From assembly GCF_009733795.1 (NCBI RefSeq), contig NZ_WNXX01000023.1:1-49271 (forward strand): DNA of 49,271 nt. Reading direction: 5' to 3'. The stretch's first letter is position 1. Every line of letters begins with the position of its first letter. Under the pieces are notes generated by a model. That model ran no database searches. It was not told where the DNA came from and saw only the letters and a program-made list of their open reading frames with translations. A program made the translations under genes and the position numbers. Below are positions 7,616-16,204 of this stretch, one piece after another. Source of the stretch: Actinotalea caeni. GTDB lineage: Bacteria > Actinomycetota > Actinomycetes > Actinomycetales > Beutenbergiaceae.

Positions 7616-8703
7616 CCGCCGGCGACGCGCCGACCAGCCTGGCGCCGCAGGCGGCGGGGGAGGGCCTCGCCGCCGACGTGCGGCTGCGCCGTGGGGGCTT
7701 CACGCTCGACGTCGACCTGGCCGTGCCGCCCGGCGGCACACTCGCGCTGCTCGGGCCCAACGGCTCAGGCAAGTCCACCGTGCTCGGCGTGCTCGCCGGG
7801 CTGCTTGTGCCCGACACCGGCACCGTGGTCTGGCGAGGTCGCACGCTCACCCGTGCACCCGACCTGCTGGTGCCGCCCGCCGAGCGCCGGATCGGTCTCC
7901 TCGGCCAGGAGCCGCTGCTCTTCCCGCACCTGAGCGTGCTCGACAACGTGGCCTTCGGCCCGCGCAGCCGCCGCCTCCCGGACGCCGCCGCCCGGGCGAC
8001 GCGGTGGCTGGAGCGGCTCGGCGTCGCCCACCTCGCGCAGCGCCGCCCACGCGGGCTGTCCGGCGGCCAGGCGGCGCGTGTCGCGCTCGCCCGCGCGCTC
8101 GCCGCGGAGCCGGAGGTGCTGCTCCTCGACGAGCCGCTCGCCTCGCTCGACGCGGTGGCCGCGCCCGAGCTGCGGCACCTGCTCGCCGAGACCCTCCGTG
8201 ACGCCGGGCTCACGACCGTGCTCGTCTCCCACGACGTCCTCGACGCCGCCCTCGTCGCCGACCACGTCGCGGTGCTGCGCGAGGGACGCGTGGTCGAGCA
8301 CGGGCCGCGCGCCGAGGTGCTCGGTGCGCCGCGCACGGAGTTCACCGCCGCGTTCGTGGGGGTCAACCTCGTGCCGGTGGGTTTCGGCGGCCTGCGACCC
8401 GCCGCCGGGCCGCCGGCCGCGGCGGTGGCTCGGCTGCGCTTCCGGCCCGCCGCCGTCACCGTCTCGGAGCAGCGCCCGGGAGGGGACAACACGTGGGAGA
8501 CAACCGTGCGCTGGCTCGAGCCCGCGACGGGCGGCGTACGGGTGCGTCTCGCGACCCCTGGCCAGCCGGATGTGCTCGCCGACGTCGATGCCGCCGCGCT
8601 CGGACATCTGCGTCCGGGTGCGAGAGTGTGGGCGCACGTGCCTGCCGAGTCGGTGCAGGCGCTCGGACGCGGGGAGCAAGCAGCATGCGAGAGCCCGACC
8701 TGA
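7612..8703 (+). CDS. modC: Molybdate ABC transporter ATPase ModC
   Basis: This 363-residue ABC ATPase has Walker A (GPNGSGKST), signature LSGGQ, Walker B (VLLLDEP) and a switch His in LVSHD. A C-terminal TOBE-like region (RFRPAAVTVSEQ to RVWAHVPAESV) is the molybdate-binding domain typical of ModC. It energises uptake through ModB. GTG 7612 overlaps the modB stop by four bases. The 3' end overlaps the next gene, a phosphotransferase, by 19 bases, extending the operon. Confidence 0.93.
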   Translation: MTAGDAPTSLAPQAAGEGLAADVRLRRGGFTLDVDLAVPPGGTLALLGPNGSGKSTVLGVLAGLLVPDTGTVVWRGRTLTRAPDLLVPPAERRIGLLGQEPLLFPHLSVLDNVAFGPRSRRLPDAAARATRWLERLGVAHLAQRRPRGLSGGQAARVALARALAAEPEVLLLDEPLASLDAVAAPELRHLLAETLRDAGLTTVLVSHDVLDAALVADHVAVLREGRVVEHGPRAEVLGAPRTEFTAAFVGVNLVPVGFGGLRPAAGPPAAAVARLRFRPAAVTVSEQRPGGDNTWETTVRWLEPATGGVRVRLATPGQPDVLADVDAAALGHLRPGARVWAHVPAESVQALGRGEQAACESPT

Positions 8704-9515
8704 GGCGCGCGATCGCTGCGGCCTGCTCGGTGGCCGCCTCGGCCGGGCTGGCGGTCGAGGACGTCGTCGTGCTGCAGAGCTCCGCCAAGGTCGCCCTGCG
8801 GCTGCTCCCGTGCGACGTGCTGGCGCGCGTCTCGGCCGGTGACCCGCGGGCGGCGCAGCTCGAGGTCGACCTGGCGCACGCCCTGGTGGACGCCGGCTGC
8901 CCGGTCGCCAGGCCCGACCCGCGGCTGGAGTCGCGGGCCTACCGCGAGGACGACCTGGCGATCACGTGGTGGACGTTCTACACGGCCGGCGCCGCGCTGT
9001 CGGCGGGCGACTACGGGCACGCGCTGCGGCGACTGCACCTCGGCATGCGCGGTGTGGAGCCGCCCGCTGCGGTGCCGCACGCGCTCGACCGGATCGAGTC
9101 GGCGCGCCGGCTGCTCGACGACCGCGACCTCACCCCCGAGCTTCCCGACGAGGAGCGGGGCCTGCTCACGCGGGTGCTGGGTGAGCTGCCGGCCGAGCTC
9201 GCCGATCGCGGCGGCGGCCAGCTGCTGCACGGCGAGCCGCATGCGGGGAACCTGCTGGCGACGGCGCACGGGCCGCTGTTCATCGACCTCGAGACCTGCT
9301 GTCGCGGCCCTGTCGAGCTCGACCTCGCCCACGCGCCGCCGGCGGTCGACGAGCACTACCCGGGCGCGGACCTGGAGCTCGCGCGGCGCTGTCGGCTGGT
9401 CGTGCTGGCGATGGTCACCACCTGGCGCTGGGACCGCGACGACCAGCTGCCTGACGGCCGCCGGCTCGCCGCCGAGTGGCTCGCTCAGATCCGGACGATG
9501 CTGGCGGTCGGGTAG
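8685..9515 (+). CDS. Aminoglycoside phosphotransferase-family (APH) protein
   Basis: This 276-residue protein has the APH/choline-kinase fold. The catalytic loop is LLHGEPHAGNLL and the metal-binding motif is FIDLETCCRGPVELDLAH. Members phosphorylate small molecules using ATP; the motif gives no substrate, and resistance should not be assumed. The ATG starts inside the 3' end of modC with GGGGAG about 10 bases upstream, so it is translated from the mod transcript. A role linked to molybdenum uptake is not implied by the fold. It converges on the histidine kinase gene with a gap of only 7 bases. Confidence 0.8.
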   Translation: MREPDLRRAIAAACSVAASAGLAVEDVVVLQSSAKVALRLLPCDVLARVSAGDPRAAQLEVDLAHALVDAGCPVARPDPRLESRAYREDDLAITWWTFYTAGAALSAGDYGHALRRLHLGMRGVEPPAAVPHALDRIESARRLLDDRDLTPELPDEERGLLTRVLGELPAELADRGGGQLLHGEPHAGNLLATAHGPLFIDLETCCRGPVELDLAHAPPAVDEHYPGADLELARRCRLVVLAMVTTWRWDRDDQLPDGRRLAAEWLAQIRTMLAVG

Positions 9516-9522
9516 CCATCCC

Positions 9523-10923
9523 TCAGGCCGGGTGAGCTCCGGACGGCCCGCCGAGCGGCAGCCGCACCACCATCGTCGCGCCACCGCCCGGCGTCGGCTC
9601 GTGCCGTACCGAGCCGCCGTGCGCAGCCACGATGGTCGCCACGATCGCGAGACCGAGACCGGAGCCGCCGCTCGCCCGGGTCCGGGAGGTGTCGGGCCGG
9701 TAGAACCGCTCGAACACCCGCGCGGAGTCCTCGGCAGCGATGCCGGGCCCGTGGTCACGGACCTCGAGGGTGGCCCACCCCTCGGATGCCCTGACGGCGA
9801 TCTCGACCGCGGTCCCGGGCGGGGTGTGCTGCACGGTGTTGCCGACGAGGTTCGTGACCACCTGACGGATCTTGTCGCCGTCGGCGTGGATCGTCACGGG
9901 CGCCTCGGCCTGGAGCTCGGTGCGGCGCGAGGGGTCGAGGGCGCGCAGGTCGGCGACCGCGTCGCGCGCGATCGCGACGAGGTCGACGTCGCCGAGCTGC
10001 AACCCGCGGCCCTCGTCGAGCCGCGCGAGCGCCAGCAGGTCGTTGACGAGCACACCCATGCGGGTGGCCTCGCTCTCGATCCGCGCCATCGTCGTCGGCA
10101 CCTCCTCGGGCGGGACGGCGCCCATCCGGTACAGCTCGCCGTAGCCGCGCATCGACGCGAGCGGGGTCCGCAGCTCGTGCGAGGCGTCGGAGACGAAGCG
10201 GCGCATCCGCGCCTCCGACGCCGCTCGCTCCGCGAACGCCCGCTCCAGCTCGGCGACCATCGCGTTGAAGGACATCCCGAGCCGGCCGACCTCGGTGCTC
10301 GGCGGCTCCAGAGGGGCGCGGCGGGCGAGGTCGCCCGCGGCGACCGCGCCGGCGGCGGCCTCGATGTCGCGCAGCGGCCGCAGCGCGCGCTGCACGGCGA
10401 CGTAACCGGCGAGCGCCGCGAGCACGACGACCGCGATGCCCACGATCGTCATCGTGCGCAGCATCTCCTTGGTCGTGTCGTCGACCGAGGTGAGCGGCAG
10501 CGCGAGGACCGCGACCGCGCCGTCCGGGCGCGGGTAGACGCACAGCCGCCACGACGGCCCGCTGCCGTCGGTCGAGCCGACCGTGACCGGCTCGTTCGCG
10601 CGCAGCGTCGCGAGGTCGGGCAGCCGCGGGGTGTCGCCGCCCGCCGTCGTCGGCTTGGTGATGATGTAGGCGACGTCGTCGATCACGATGCCGACGAAGT
10701 AGTCGGTCGGGCCGGCCGTGTCGCCGCCGCCGTCGTGCTGGTAGGTCGTGAACGGCGAGTACGCGGCGTCATGGAGGTCCTCGTCGATCTGGTGGATCAA
10801 CGAGCTGCGCACCAGCGCGACCACGGCGGCCGAGGTCACCACCAGCGCGGCCAGCACGAGCACGGCCGTGACGATCGACAGCCGCCACCGCAGCGGCAGC
10901 GCCCGCAACGGGCGCAGGCTCAC
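9523..10923 (-). CDS. Membrane sensor histidine kinase (OmpR-type partner)
   Basis: This 466-residue kinase has a membrane segment at residues 13-38, an extracellular sensor of about 115 residues, a second membrane segment near 159-178 and a HAMP linker. The HisKA phosphoacceptor is His249 (SDASHELRTP), followed by an HATPase with N box (NLVGNTVQHT), DHGPGIA and GGSGLGLAIV. It autophosphorylates in response to an envelope signal and passes phosphate to the response regulator. Its start overlaps that regulator's stop by four bases. The architecture resembles MprB/TrcS kinases of actinobacteria; the signal cannot be inferred. Confidence 0.92.
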   Translation of the reverse strand: MSLRPLRALPLRWRLSIVTAVLVLAALVVTSAAVVALVRSSLIHQIDEDLHDAAYSPFTTYQHDGGGDTAGPTDYFVGIVIDDVAYIITKPTTAGGDTPRLPDLATLRANEPVTVGSTDGSGPSWRLCVYPRPDGAVAVLALPLTSVDDTTKEMLRTMTIVGIAVVVLAALAGYVAVQRALRPLRDIEAAAGAVAAGDLARRAPLEPPSTEVGRLGMSFNAMVAELERAFAERAASEARMRRFVSDASHELRTPLASMRGYGELYRMGAVPPEEVPTTMARIESEATRMGVLVNDLLALARLDEGRGLQLGDVDLVAIARDAVADLRALDPSRRTELQAEAPVTIHADGDKIRQVVTNLVGNTVQHTPPGTAVEIAVRASEGWATLEVRDHGPGIAAEDSARVFERFYRPDTSRTRASGGSGLGLAIVATIVAAHGGSVRHEPTPGGGATMVVRLPLGGPSGAHPA

Positions 10924-11645
10924 TGGGGTGCGCGCAGCACGTAGCCCACGCCGCGCTTGGTGTGGATCAGCGGCTCGCCCTCGAACGGCGCATCGACCTT
11001 GCGCCGCAGGTAGGAGATGTAGGACTCGACGATCGCGCCGTCACCGCCCCAGTTGTACGCCCACACGTGGTCGAGGATCTGCGCCTTGCTCAGCACCCTC
11101 CCCGCGTTGAGCATGAGATAGCGCAGCAGCGTGAACTCGGTGGGGGAGAGCTCGATCGGCCGCCCGGCCCGCCGCACCTCGTGCGCGTCCTCGTCGAGCT
11201 CCAGGTCGCCGACCTGCAGCACCGAGGACTCGGTCGTCGCAGCGGTCGCCCGGGCGCGGCGCAGCACCGCGCGGATCCGGGCGATCACCTCGTCGAGACT
11301 GAACGGCTTGGTGACGTAGTCGTCGCCGCCGACCGTCAGGCCGGCCACCTTGTCGCTGGTGTCGTCGCGCGCGGTGAGGAACAGCACCGGCATGTGCCTG
11401 CCCTGCTCGCGCAGCCGGCGGGTCACCGTGAAGCCGTCGAGGTCGGGGAGCATGACGTCGAGCACCACGAGGTCCGGGGCGCCGTCGAGCGCCTTCCGCA
11501 CCGCCTGCTGGCCGTCCGCGGCGGTGTCGACCTCGAACCCCGCGAAACGCAGGCTCGCGGCCAGCAGCTCGCGGATGTTCGGCTCGTCGTCGACGACGAG
11601 GAGCCGGGCCTCGGCGTCCTGGCGGGCAGCGCTCGTCGTGGTCAT
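10920..11645 (-). CDS. OmpR/PhoB-family response regulator
   Basis: This 241-residue regulator has a receiver domain with acidic pocket DD (residues 19-20), phosphoacceptor Asp63 (VLDVMLPD), Thr91 (FLTARDD) and Lys113 (VTKPFS). A C-terminal winged helix carries LSPTEFTLLRYLMLNAGRVLSK and the recognition region SYISYLRRKVD. It is first in an operon with the histidine kinase. The short N-terminal extension (MTTTSAARQDAEA) before the receiver is common in TrcR-like proteins. Targets are not visible in this window. Confidence 0.93.
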   Translation of the reverse strand: MTTTSAARQDAEARLLVVDDEPNIRELLAASLRFAGFEVDTAADGQQAVRKALDGAPDLVVLDVMLPDLDGFTVTRRLREQGRHMPVLFLTARDDTSDKVAGLTVGGDDYVTKPFSLDEVIARIRAVLRRARATAATTESSVLQVGDLELDEDAHEVRRAGRPIELSPTEFTLLRYLMLNAGRVLSKAQILDHVWAYNWGGDGAIVESYISYLRRKVDAPFEGEPLIHTKRGVGYVLRAPQ

Positions 11646-11736
11646 GACCCCAGTGTGCGCGCGCTCGCTGGGAGTTTCCTGGGTACCGGCCGAGAACGTG
11701 CCGTGGGTCGGACCGGCCCGTCCCCGGGGCGACCGG

Positions 11737-12312
11737 TCAGAGGTAGCGCGTCGGGTCGAACTGCTCCAGCGGGATGATCCGGACGCGCGGCAGCGGGGTG
11801 TTGAAGGCGACGACGTCGTCCTCCAGGTCGTACAGCTCCAGGCCCGCGGCGGTCAGCTCGGTGATCTTGGCGTTGACGAACTCACGGAAGCACAGCACGC
11901 CCACCCGGCGGGTGCCGTCCAGGAGGGACTCGAGCTGTGGCAGGAAGTCGCCGTCGTGGCTGGCGAGCAGCACGTCGCCGGGCCGGTCCCGCAGCGCCTC
12001 CAGGGTGCGCTGGATGCCGATGTCGACGACCTTCTCGGAGCTGCTGCCCGCGAGCGGGATCGGGTGGTAGCTCATCGCGAGCAGCGCCTGCACGAAGCTC
12101 ATCGGCATCTGCCCGGTCGAGGCGTTGAGGAAGAACAGGCCCCGGACCGGCTGGCCCCACGTACGCGAGGCGAACTCGGAGATGCGGTCCCAGCGCGGCC
12201 GCTCCTCGGGCGCGGGCCGGTGCCCGAGCACGCTCAGCCCGAGCGTCGCGTCGACGTTCTCGCCGTCGACGAGGAGGTAGGTCTGGCGGGCGCCGCCGGG
12301 GACGTCGGTCAT
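11737..12312 (-). CDS. NYN-domain (PIN-like) putative RNase
   Basis: This 191-residue protein has a NYN/LabA-type PIN-like fold: LLVDGENVD (Asp16), EKVVDIGIQ (Asp97) and LASHDGDFLP (Asp120/Asp122) supply the conserved acidic residues that bind metal in this family. Members are metal-dependent RNases or RNA-processing factors; RNA as substrate is family knowledge. The C-terminal 40 residues lie outside the core. The ATG start follows TAGGGT by 6 bases (minus strand), giving a leaderless promoter of its own. It is flanked by the pspA terminator and the response regulator gene, with no operon partner. Confidence 0.85.
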   Translation of the reverse strand: MTDVPGGARQTYLLVDGENVDATLGLSVLGHRPAPEERPRWDRISEFASRTWGQPVRGLFFLNASTGQMPMSFVQALLAMSYHPIPLAGSSSEKVVDIGIQRTLEALRDRPGDVLLASHDGDFLPQLESLLDGTRRVGVLCFREFVNAKITELTAAGLELYDLEDDVVAFNTPLPRVRIIPLEQFDPTRYL

Positions 12313-12342
12313 GGCGCCACCCTACGGTCACCCGGACGCGCG

Positions 12343-12377
12343 CGAGGCCCGGTCCCCGTGGCGGGGACCGGGCCTCG
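12343..12377 (-). terminator. pspA transcription terminator hairpin
   Basis: A perfect 16-base stem (12343-12358 with 12362-12377) closes a 3-base loop, 36 bases downstream of the pspA stop on its strand. There is no T-run, as is usual at this GC content. A second 7-base hairpin (GTGACCG/CGGTCAC, 12388-12407) lies closer to the stop. Confidence 0.8.
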
Positions 12378-12413
12378 GCGCTCGCGCGTGACCGGCTCAG
12401 CGGTCACGTCGCG

Positions 12414-13235
12414 TCACTGCTGCGGGTTCTGCGGGTAGTCCTGCTCGGAGACCGTGGCCGACGGCGTGTAGGTCTCCGAGGGGGCGTCCTCGATCGCGGG
12501 CGCCACCGGGGCGTCCTCGACGGCGCCGCGCTTGAGCGCCTCGAACCGCGCCTCGACCTCGAGCATGTCGCCCTGCGCGTCGAGCTCGGCGAACTGCGCG
12601 TCGAGCGAGGACGCCGCGAGCTCGGCCTGGCCGGCCACCTGCGCCTCCTGCCGGCGCACCTGGTCCTCGAAGCGGGACAGCTCGCTCGTCGGGTCGAGCA
12701 CGTTGATCGAGCCGATCGCCTCCTGCACCTTGGCCTGCGCCTCGGCGGACTTCGCACGGGCGACCAGCTGGTCGCGCTTGGTCTTGAGCTCCGAGAGCCG
12801 GTCCTTCATGACCGCCAGGCCCTGCTTGAGCTTCTCGGCGACCTCGTTCTGCGAGCGCAGGATCGGCTCGGTCTGCTTGACCTCGTTCTCGAACCCGATC
12901 TGCTTCTGCAGCGCCACCTTGGCGAGGTTGTCGTACCGCTCGGCAGCCGCGGTGTCGCCCTGCGCGCGCGCCTGGTCGGCCCGCTGCGAGGCGGCGAGCG
13001 CCTTGGCGCCCCACTCCCGGACGGCGGCGACGTCGGCGTTGTAGTCCTGCTCGGCCAGGCGCAGGTTGCCGATCGTCTGGGCGATCGCCTGCTCGGCCTC
13101 CGCGATGTTGTTCGTGTAGTCGCGGATGAGCTGGTCGATCATCTTCTCCGGGTCCTCGGCCCGGTCCAGCAGCGCGTTGATGTTGGCGCGCGTGAGCTGG
13201 GCGATCCGGCCCAGGATGGTCTGCTTCTCGGTCAT
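12414..13235 (-). CDS. pspA: PspA/IM30-family phage-shock protein
   Basis: This 273-residue protein is largely alpha-helical coiled coil, with the N-terminal amphipathic segment TILGRIAQLTRANINALLDRAEDPEKMIDQLIRDY characteristic of PspA/IM30. These ESCRT-III-like proteins coat and stabilise stressed membranes. The last 40 residues are acidic, Pro/Thr-rich and probably disordered. ATG 13235 is chosen because AGAAGGGGA lies about 8 bases upstream and it starts at the expected residue; the frame is open further but without family sequence. It lies 70 bases downstream of the TPM-domain gene on the same strand, so the two probably form an envelope-stress operon. Confidence 0.93.
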   Translation of the reverse strand: MTEKQTILGRIAQLTRANINALLDRAEDPEKMIDQLIRDYTNNIAEAEQAIAQTIGNLRLAEQDYNADVAAVREWGAKALAASQRADQARAQGDTAAAERYDNLAKVALQKQIGFENEVKQTEPILRSQNEVAEKLKQGLAVMKDRLSELKTKRDQLVARAKSAEAQAKVQEAIGSINVLDPTSELSRFEDQVRRQEAQVAGQAELAASSLDAQFAELDAQGDMLEVEARFEALKRGAVEDAPVAPAIEDAPSETYTPSATVSEQDYPQNPQQ

Positions 13236-13305
13236 GACGGTTCCCCTTCTTCCAGGTGACGATGATGTCGGATCCGGCCGGTGTCGGCCGCTGGGTCTGC
13301 TGGAT

Positions 13306-15372
13306 CTATCGGCGCCTCCCGCCGCCGGATCGCCGACTCCCGCCCCCGCTCGGCCGGCGCACACCTGAGCTGCCACCGATCGAACCGGTCCGCCGGCCGC
13401 CGCTTCCCCAGCCGCTGCGCGACGGCGTGCCGCCGCCCCAGGAGCCGGTGGAACCGCCCCACGTGCTGCGGCTGCGCGAGCCGCCGCTGAGCACGCTGCC
13501 GATGATGCCGCCCAGGATCATCGAGTCGGCGTCGATGCCGCCCGAGCGGCCGTAGTAGCCACCGCCCTGCGACGTCTCCTGCAGCCGCCGCCAGCGGCTG
13601 ACGTCGGCCTGCGCGAGCGACAAGGCTGTGCGTGCGCTCTCGCTCGCGCGCTGCGCCGCTGCCAGCGCCTGCTGCGGGTCGCTGCCCTGCAGGGAGCGCG
13701 CCTGCGCGAGGTCGTCGACGGCGCTCGCGAGCCGGGTGCGTGCGGCCGACTCCACGACGCCGCGGTGGGTCTCGATGTAGTCGTTGGCCTGCCGGACCGC
13801 GGTCTCGGCCGAGGTGATCTGCGTCGTGGCCCTCTGGGTGGCGCGCGCGACCACCTGCTCCTGCTCGCGGCGCGGCGCGAGCGCGGCGTCGATCGCCTGC
13901 TCGGCGGCCTCGAGCTCGGCGAGCGCCGCGATCGGGTCGCCGCCGGTCTTCGCGGCGGCGCCGGCCGCGACGGCGGCCTGCGCGCGCTCGACCGTGGGCG
14001 CCAGCGTCGCGTCGCCGGGCGCGAGGCGACCGGCGTCGGCGATGTCCGCCGTCAGCGACGCGATCGCGTCGTCGAGGCGGGCGGCGGCGTCGGCGAGGGT
14101 CTGCCCGGCGTCGCCGACCATGTCGAGCAGCTTGGCGACCTGCTGCAGCGCGTCCTCGGCGGTGCGGGCGAACGCGACCGCGGTGCCGCGGTCGTCGGCC
14201 TGCACGCGCGATCGGCCCTCGGCGACCGACTGCCTCGCCGACGCGACCAGCGCCTGCGCCTGGTCGGGCGCCTTCGCGACGGTCGCGAGCGCCGTCTCCG
14301 GGTAGACGGCGCCGAGCTGGCGCAGCACGTCCCGCGCGGCCGGCACCCGTGCCTCCAGCTCGCCGGCGCGCTGGTCCAGCTCGTCGAGCAGCGCGGGCGC
14401 ACGGTCCTGCAGCGCCCGCAGCTCGGCGAGCGCCTCGGTCTGGGAGTCCAGGGCCGCCTCGGCCTGCTCGCAGATCGTGAGGATCTGCATCAGCCCCCGA
14501 CGGCGCTGCTCGTCGGAGGAGGCCTGCTCCAGCTGCTGCTGGATCGTGAACGCCTGCCCGAGCTGCTGCTGCGCGGTCGCGAGCGTCGCCTTGAAGTCGC
14601 GGGTGGCCTCGATGCCGAACTGCGCCTCCGCGAACGCGAGCTCGTTGGCGCTGGAGCGCACGTCGTTGTCGAGCTCCACCAGCGCGCTGCCGGCGCGTGT
14701 GCCGAGCTCCTCGAGGCTGACCCCCGCCCAGCGCTCCCGCTGCTGCTGCTCCTCGGGGGTGCCGGTCGCCTTGCGGCGCCGTCGCGCCACCGCCACCACG
14801 ACCACGAGCAGCACCGCGCCGCCGATCAGCCAGGGCCAGATGCTGCCGCCGCCACCGCCGGCGGCGACCGGTCCGTCGTCGTCCGAGCCTGCTCCGGCGT
14901 CCTCACCGAGCGCGACCAGGAAGTCGGCCGCCGCGAACGAGGCCTCGACCCAGCGGCCCCGCGCGACCTCGCCGCGGACGGCGGCCTCGAGATCGCTGAC
15001 CTGGGCGTCGGTGATCGGGGCGTCCTCGGCGACCGAGAGCCCGATGTCGGCGTCGTCGACGGCGACCGCGAGCAGCAGCACGTCGCTGTCGGCGTCGGAG
15101 GCGACCGCGGTCTCGTTCGCCCAGTCGACCGGGCGCATCCCGTCGAAGGAGTCGACGTAGACCGTCCAGAGGTCGAAGTCGGTCGCGGCGACGACCTCGT
15201 CGGCGGCCTCGAGCAGGTCGTCCTCGCGACCGGCGGCCACCTGGTCGCTCGTGACGTCGACCACGCGGCTCGCCATCCGGATCGGGTCGTCGGCAACCGC
15301 GGGTGCCGCGAGGAGGGCGCCGCCGGCCACGACCGTGAGGGTCGCGGCAGCGCGCCCCACCCTGAGCTTCAT
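13306..15372 (-). CDS. TPM-domain (DUF477) membrane protein with long coiled-coil and Gly-rich tail
   Basis: This 688-residue protein starts with a signal peptide (residues 1-27, AAPAVA-DD). The extracellular TPM domain (about 30-155) includes DFDLWTVYVDSF, LLLAVAVDD and IGLSVAEDAPI. A low-complexity Gly stretch follows, then a membrane segment at 178-196 ended by RRRRK. After that come about 400 residues of cytoplasmic helical, Gln/Ala-rich coiled coil. The tail is Gly/Ser/Arg-rich (GGGSRRSGGGRRR). TPM proteins are associated with membrane stress or photosystem repair, and TPM with PspA is a recurring pair. ATG 15372 is used because the signal peptide begins there; an upstream open stretch to 15630 overlaps the divergent amidotransferase gene. 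Confidence 0.88.
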   Translation of the reverse strand: MKLRVGRAAATLTVVAGGALLAAPAVADDPIRMASRVVDVTSDQVAAGREDDLLEAADEVVAATDFDLWTVYVDSFDGMRPVDWANETAVASDADSDVLLLAVAVDDADIGLSVAEDAPITDAQVSDLEAAVRGEVARGRWVEASFAAADFLVALGEDAGAGSDDDGPVAAGGGGGSIWPWLIGGAVLLVVVVAVARRRRKATGTPEEQQQRERWAGVSLEELGTRAGSALVELDNDVRSSANELAFAEAQFGIEATRDFKATLATAQQQLGQAFTIQQQLEQASSDEQRRRGLMQILTICEQAEAALDSQTEALAELRALQDRAPALLDELDQRAGELEARVPAARDVLRQLGAVYPETALATVAKAPDQAQALVASARQSVAEGRSRVQADDRGTAVAFARTAEDALQQVAKLLDMVGDAGQTLADAAARLDDAIASLTADIADAGRLAPGDATLAPTVERAQAAVAAGAAAKTGGDPIAALAELEAAEQAIDAALAPRREQEQVVARATQRATTQITSAETAVRQANDYIETHRGVVESAARTRLASAVDDLAQARSLQGSDPQQALAAAQRASESARTALSLAQADVSRWRRLQETSQGGGYYGRSGGIDADSMILGGIIGSVLSGGSRSRSTWGGSTGSWGGGTPSRSGWGSGGRRTGSIGGSSGVRRPSGGGSRRSGGGRRR

Positions 15373-15481
15373 CACGCTGCGATCTTTGCCCGTCCGGGCC
15401 GTGCGACGCAACGCGAGCCGAGGGTGAGTCGGACCCGGGGCCCCGGGAACCGACGGCGGCGCTGGGGTAGGGTCTCCCGCC

Positions 15482-16201
15482 GTGCCCGTGAACCCCCGCA
15501 TCGCGGTCGTCCAGCACTCCGACCGCGTCCCGCTCGACCTGCTCGCGTCGCGGCTGCGCGGCGCCGAGGTCGTCACGGTCCGGCCGGACCGCGGCGACGA
15601 CATCCCCGACCCGCACGACCTCGACGGCACGATCGTGCTCGGCGGCTCGACGCACGCCTACGACGACGAGGGCTGGCCGTGGCTGCCCGAGGTGCGCGAG
15701 CACCTGCGCGCCGCCGTCGCCGCAGAGCTGCCGACACTCGGGATCTGCCTCGGCGCCCAGCTGCTCGCCGTCGCGCTCGGCGGCGAGGTCAAGCGCTCGG
15801 CGCCCGCCGGCCCCGAGCGCGGCCTGGTCGAGCTGCGGATGCGTCCCGGCGCCGAGACCGACCCGCTGCTGGGCGACGTCGTCAACCGGCTGGGCCGCGA
15901 CGTGCTGGTGCCGTCCAGCCACGAGGACGCGATCGCCGTCCTGCCCGAGGACGCGACCTGGCTCGCGAGCTCGCGCCAGTACCCGTTCCAGGCGTTCCGC
16001 GTCGGCACCGCGTGGGGCCTGCAGTTCCACCCCGAGGCGGGCGAGGAGACCCTGGTCGGGTGGCAGGCCCAGCACGCCGGCGAGGCTGCTGCGGCCGAGC
16101 TGCGCACGCAGTACCGCGCCCACGCCGACCGGCTCGGGCGGCTCGCCGACCTGGTCGGCCACGCCTTCCTCGACGTCGTCGGGGCCCGGGTCGCCGGCTG
16201 A
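15482..16201 (+). CDS. Class I glutamine amidotransferase-like protein
   Basis: This 239-residue protein has the class I GATase triad: nucleophile Cys89 in GICLGAQ, and His183 and Glu185 in LQFHPEAG. Stand-alone members of this GuaA-like/YfeJ-like group transfer or hydrolyse glutamine or gamma-glutamyl compounds. No synthetase partner is adjacent, so the acceptor is unknown. The GTG start lies 8 bases after a TAGGGT box (15468-15473), which supports leaderless translation; a second in-frame GTG two codons on is possible. It is divergent from the TPM gene and convergent with XPB, with a 3-base gap. Confidence 0.85.
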   Translation: MPVNPRIAVVQHSDRVPLDLLASRLRGAEVVTVRPDRGDDIPDPHDLDGTIVLGGSTHAYDDEGWPWLPEVREHLRAAVAAELPTLGICLGAQLLAVALGGEVKRSAPAGPERGLVELRMRPGAETDPLLGDVVNRLGRDVLVPSSHEDAIAVLPEDATWLASSRQYPFQAFRVGTAWGLQFHPEAGEETLVGWQAQHAGEAAAAELRTQYRAHADRLGRLADLVGHAFLDVVGARVAG

Positions 16202-16204
16202 GGC

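Noticed and set aside
8685-9515. Aminoglycoside-resistance gene
   Set aside because: The protein has only the general APH fold and sits in the molybdate operon; nothing indicates an antibiotic substrate.
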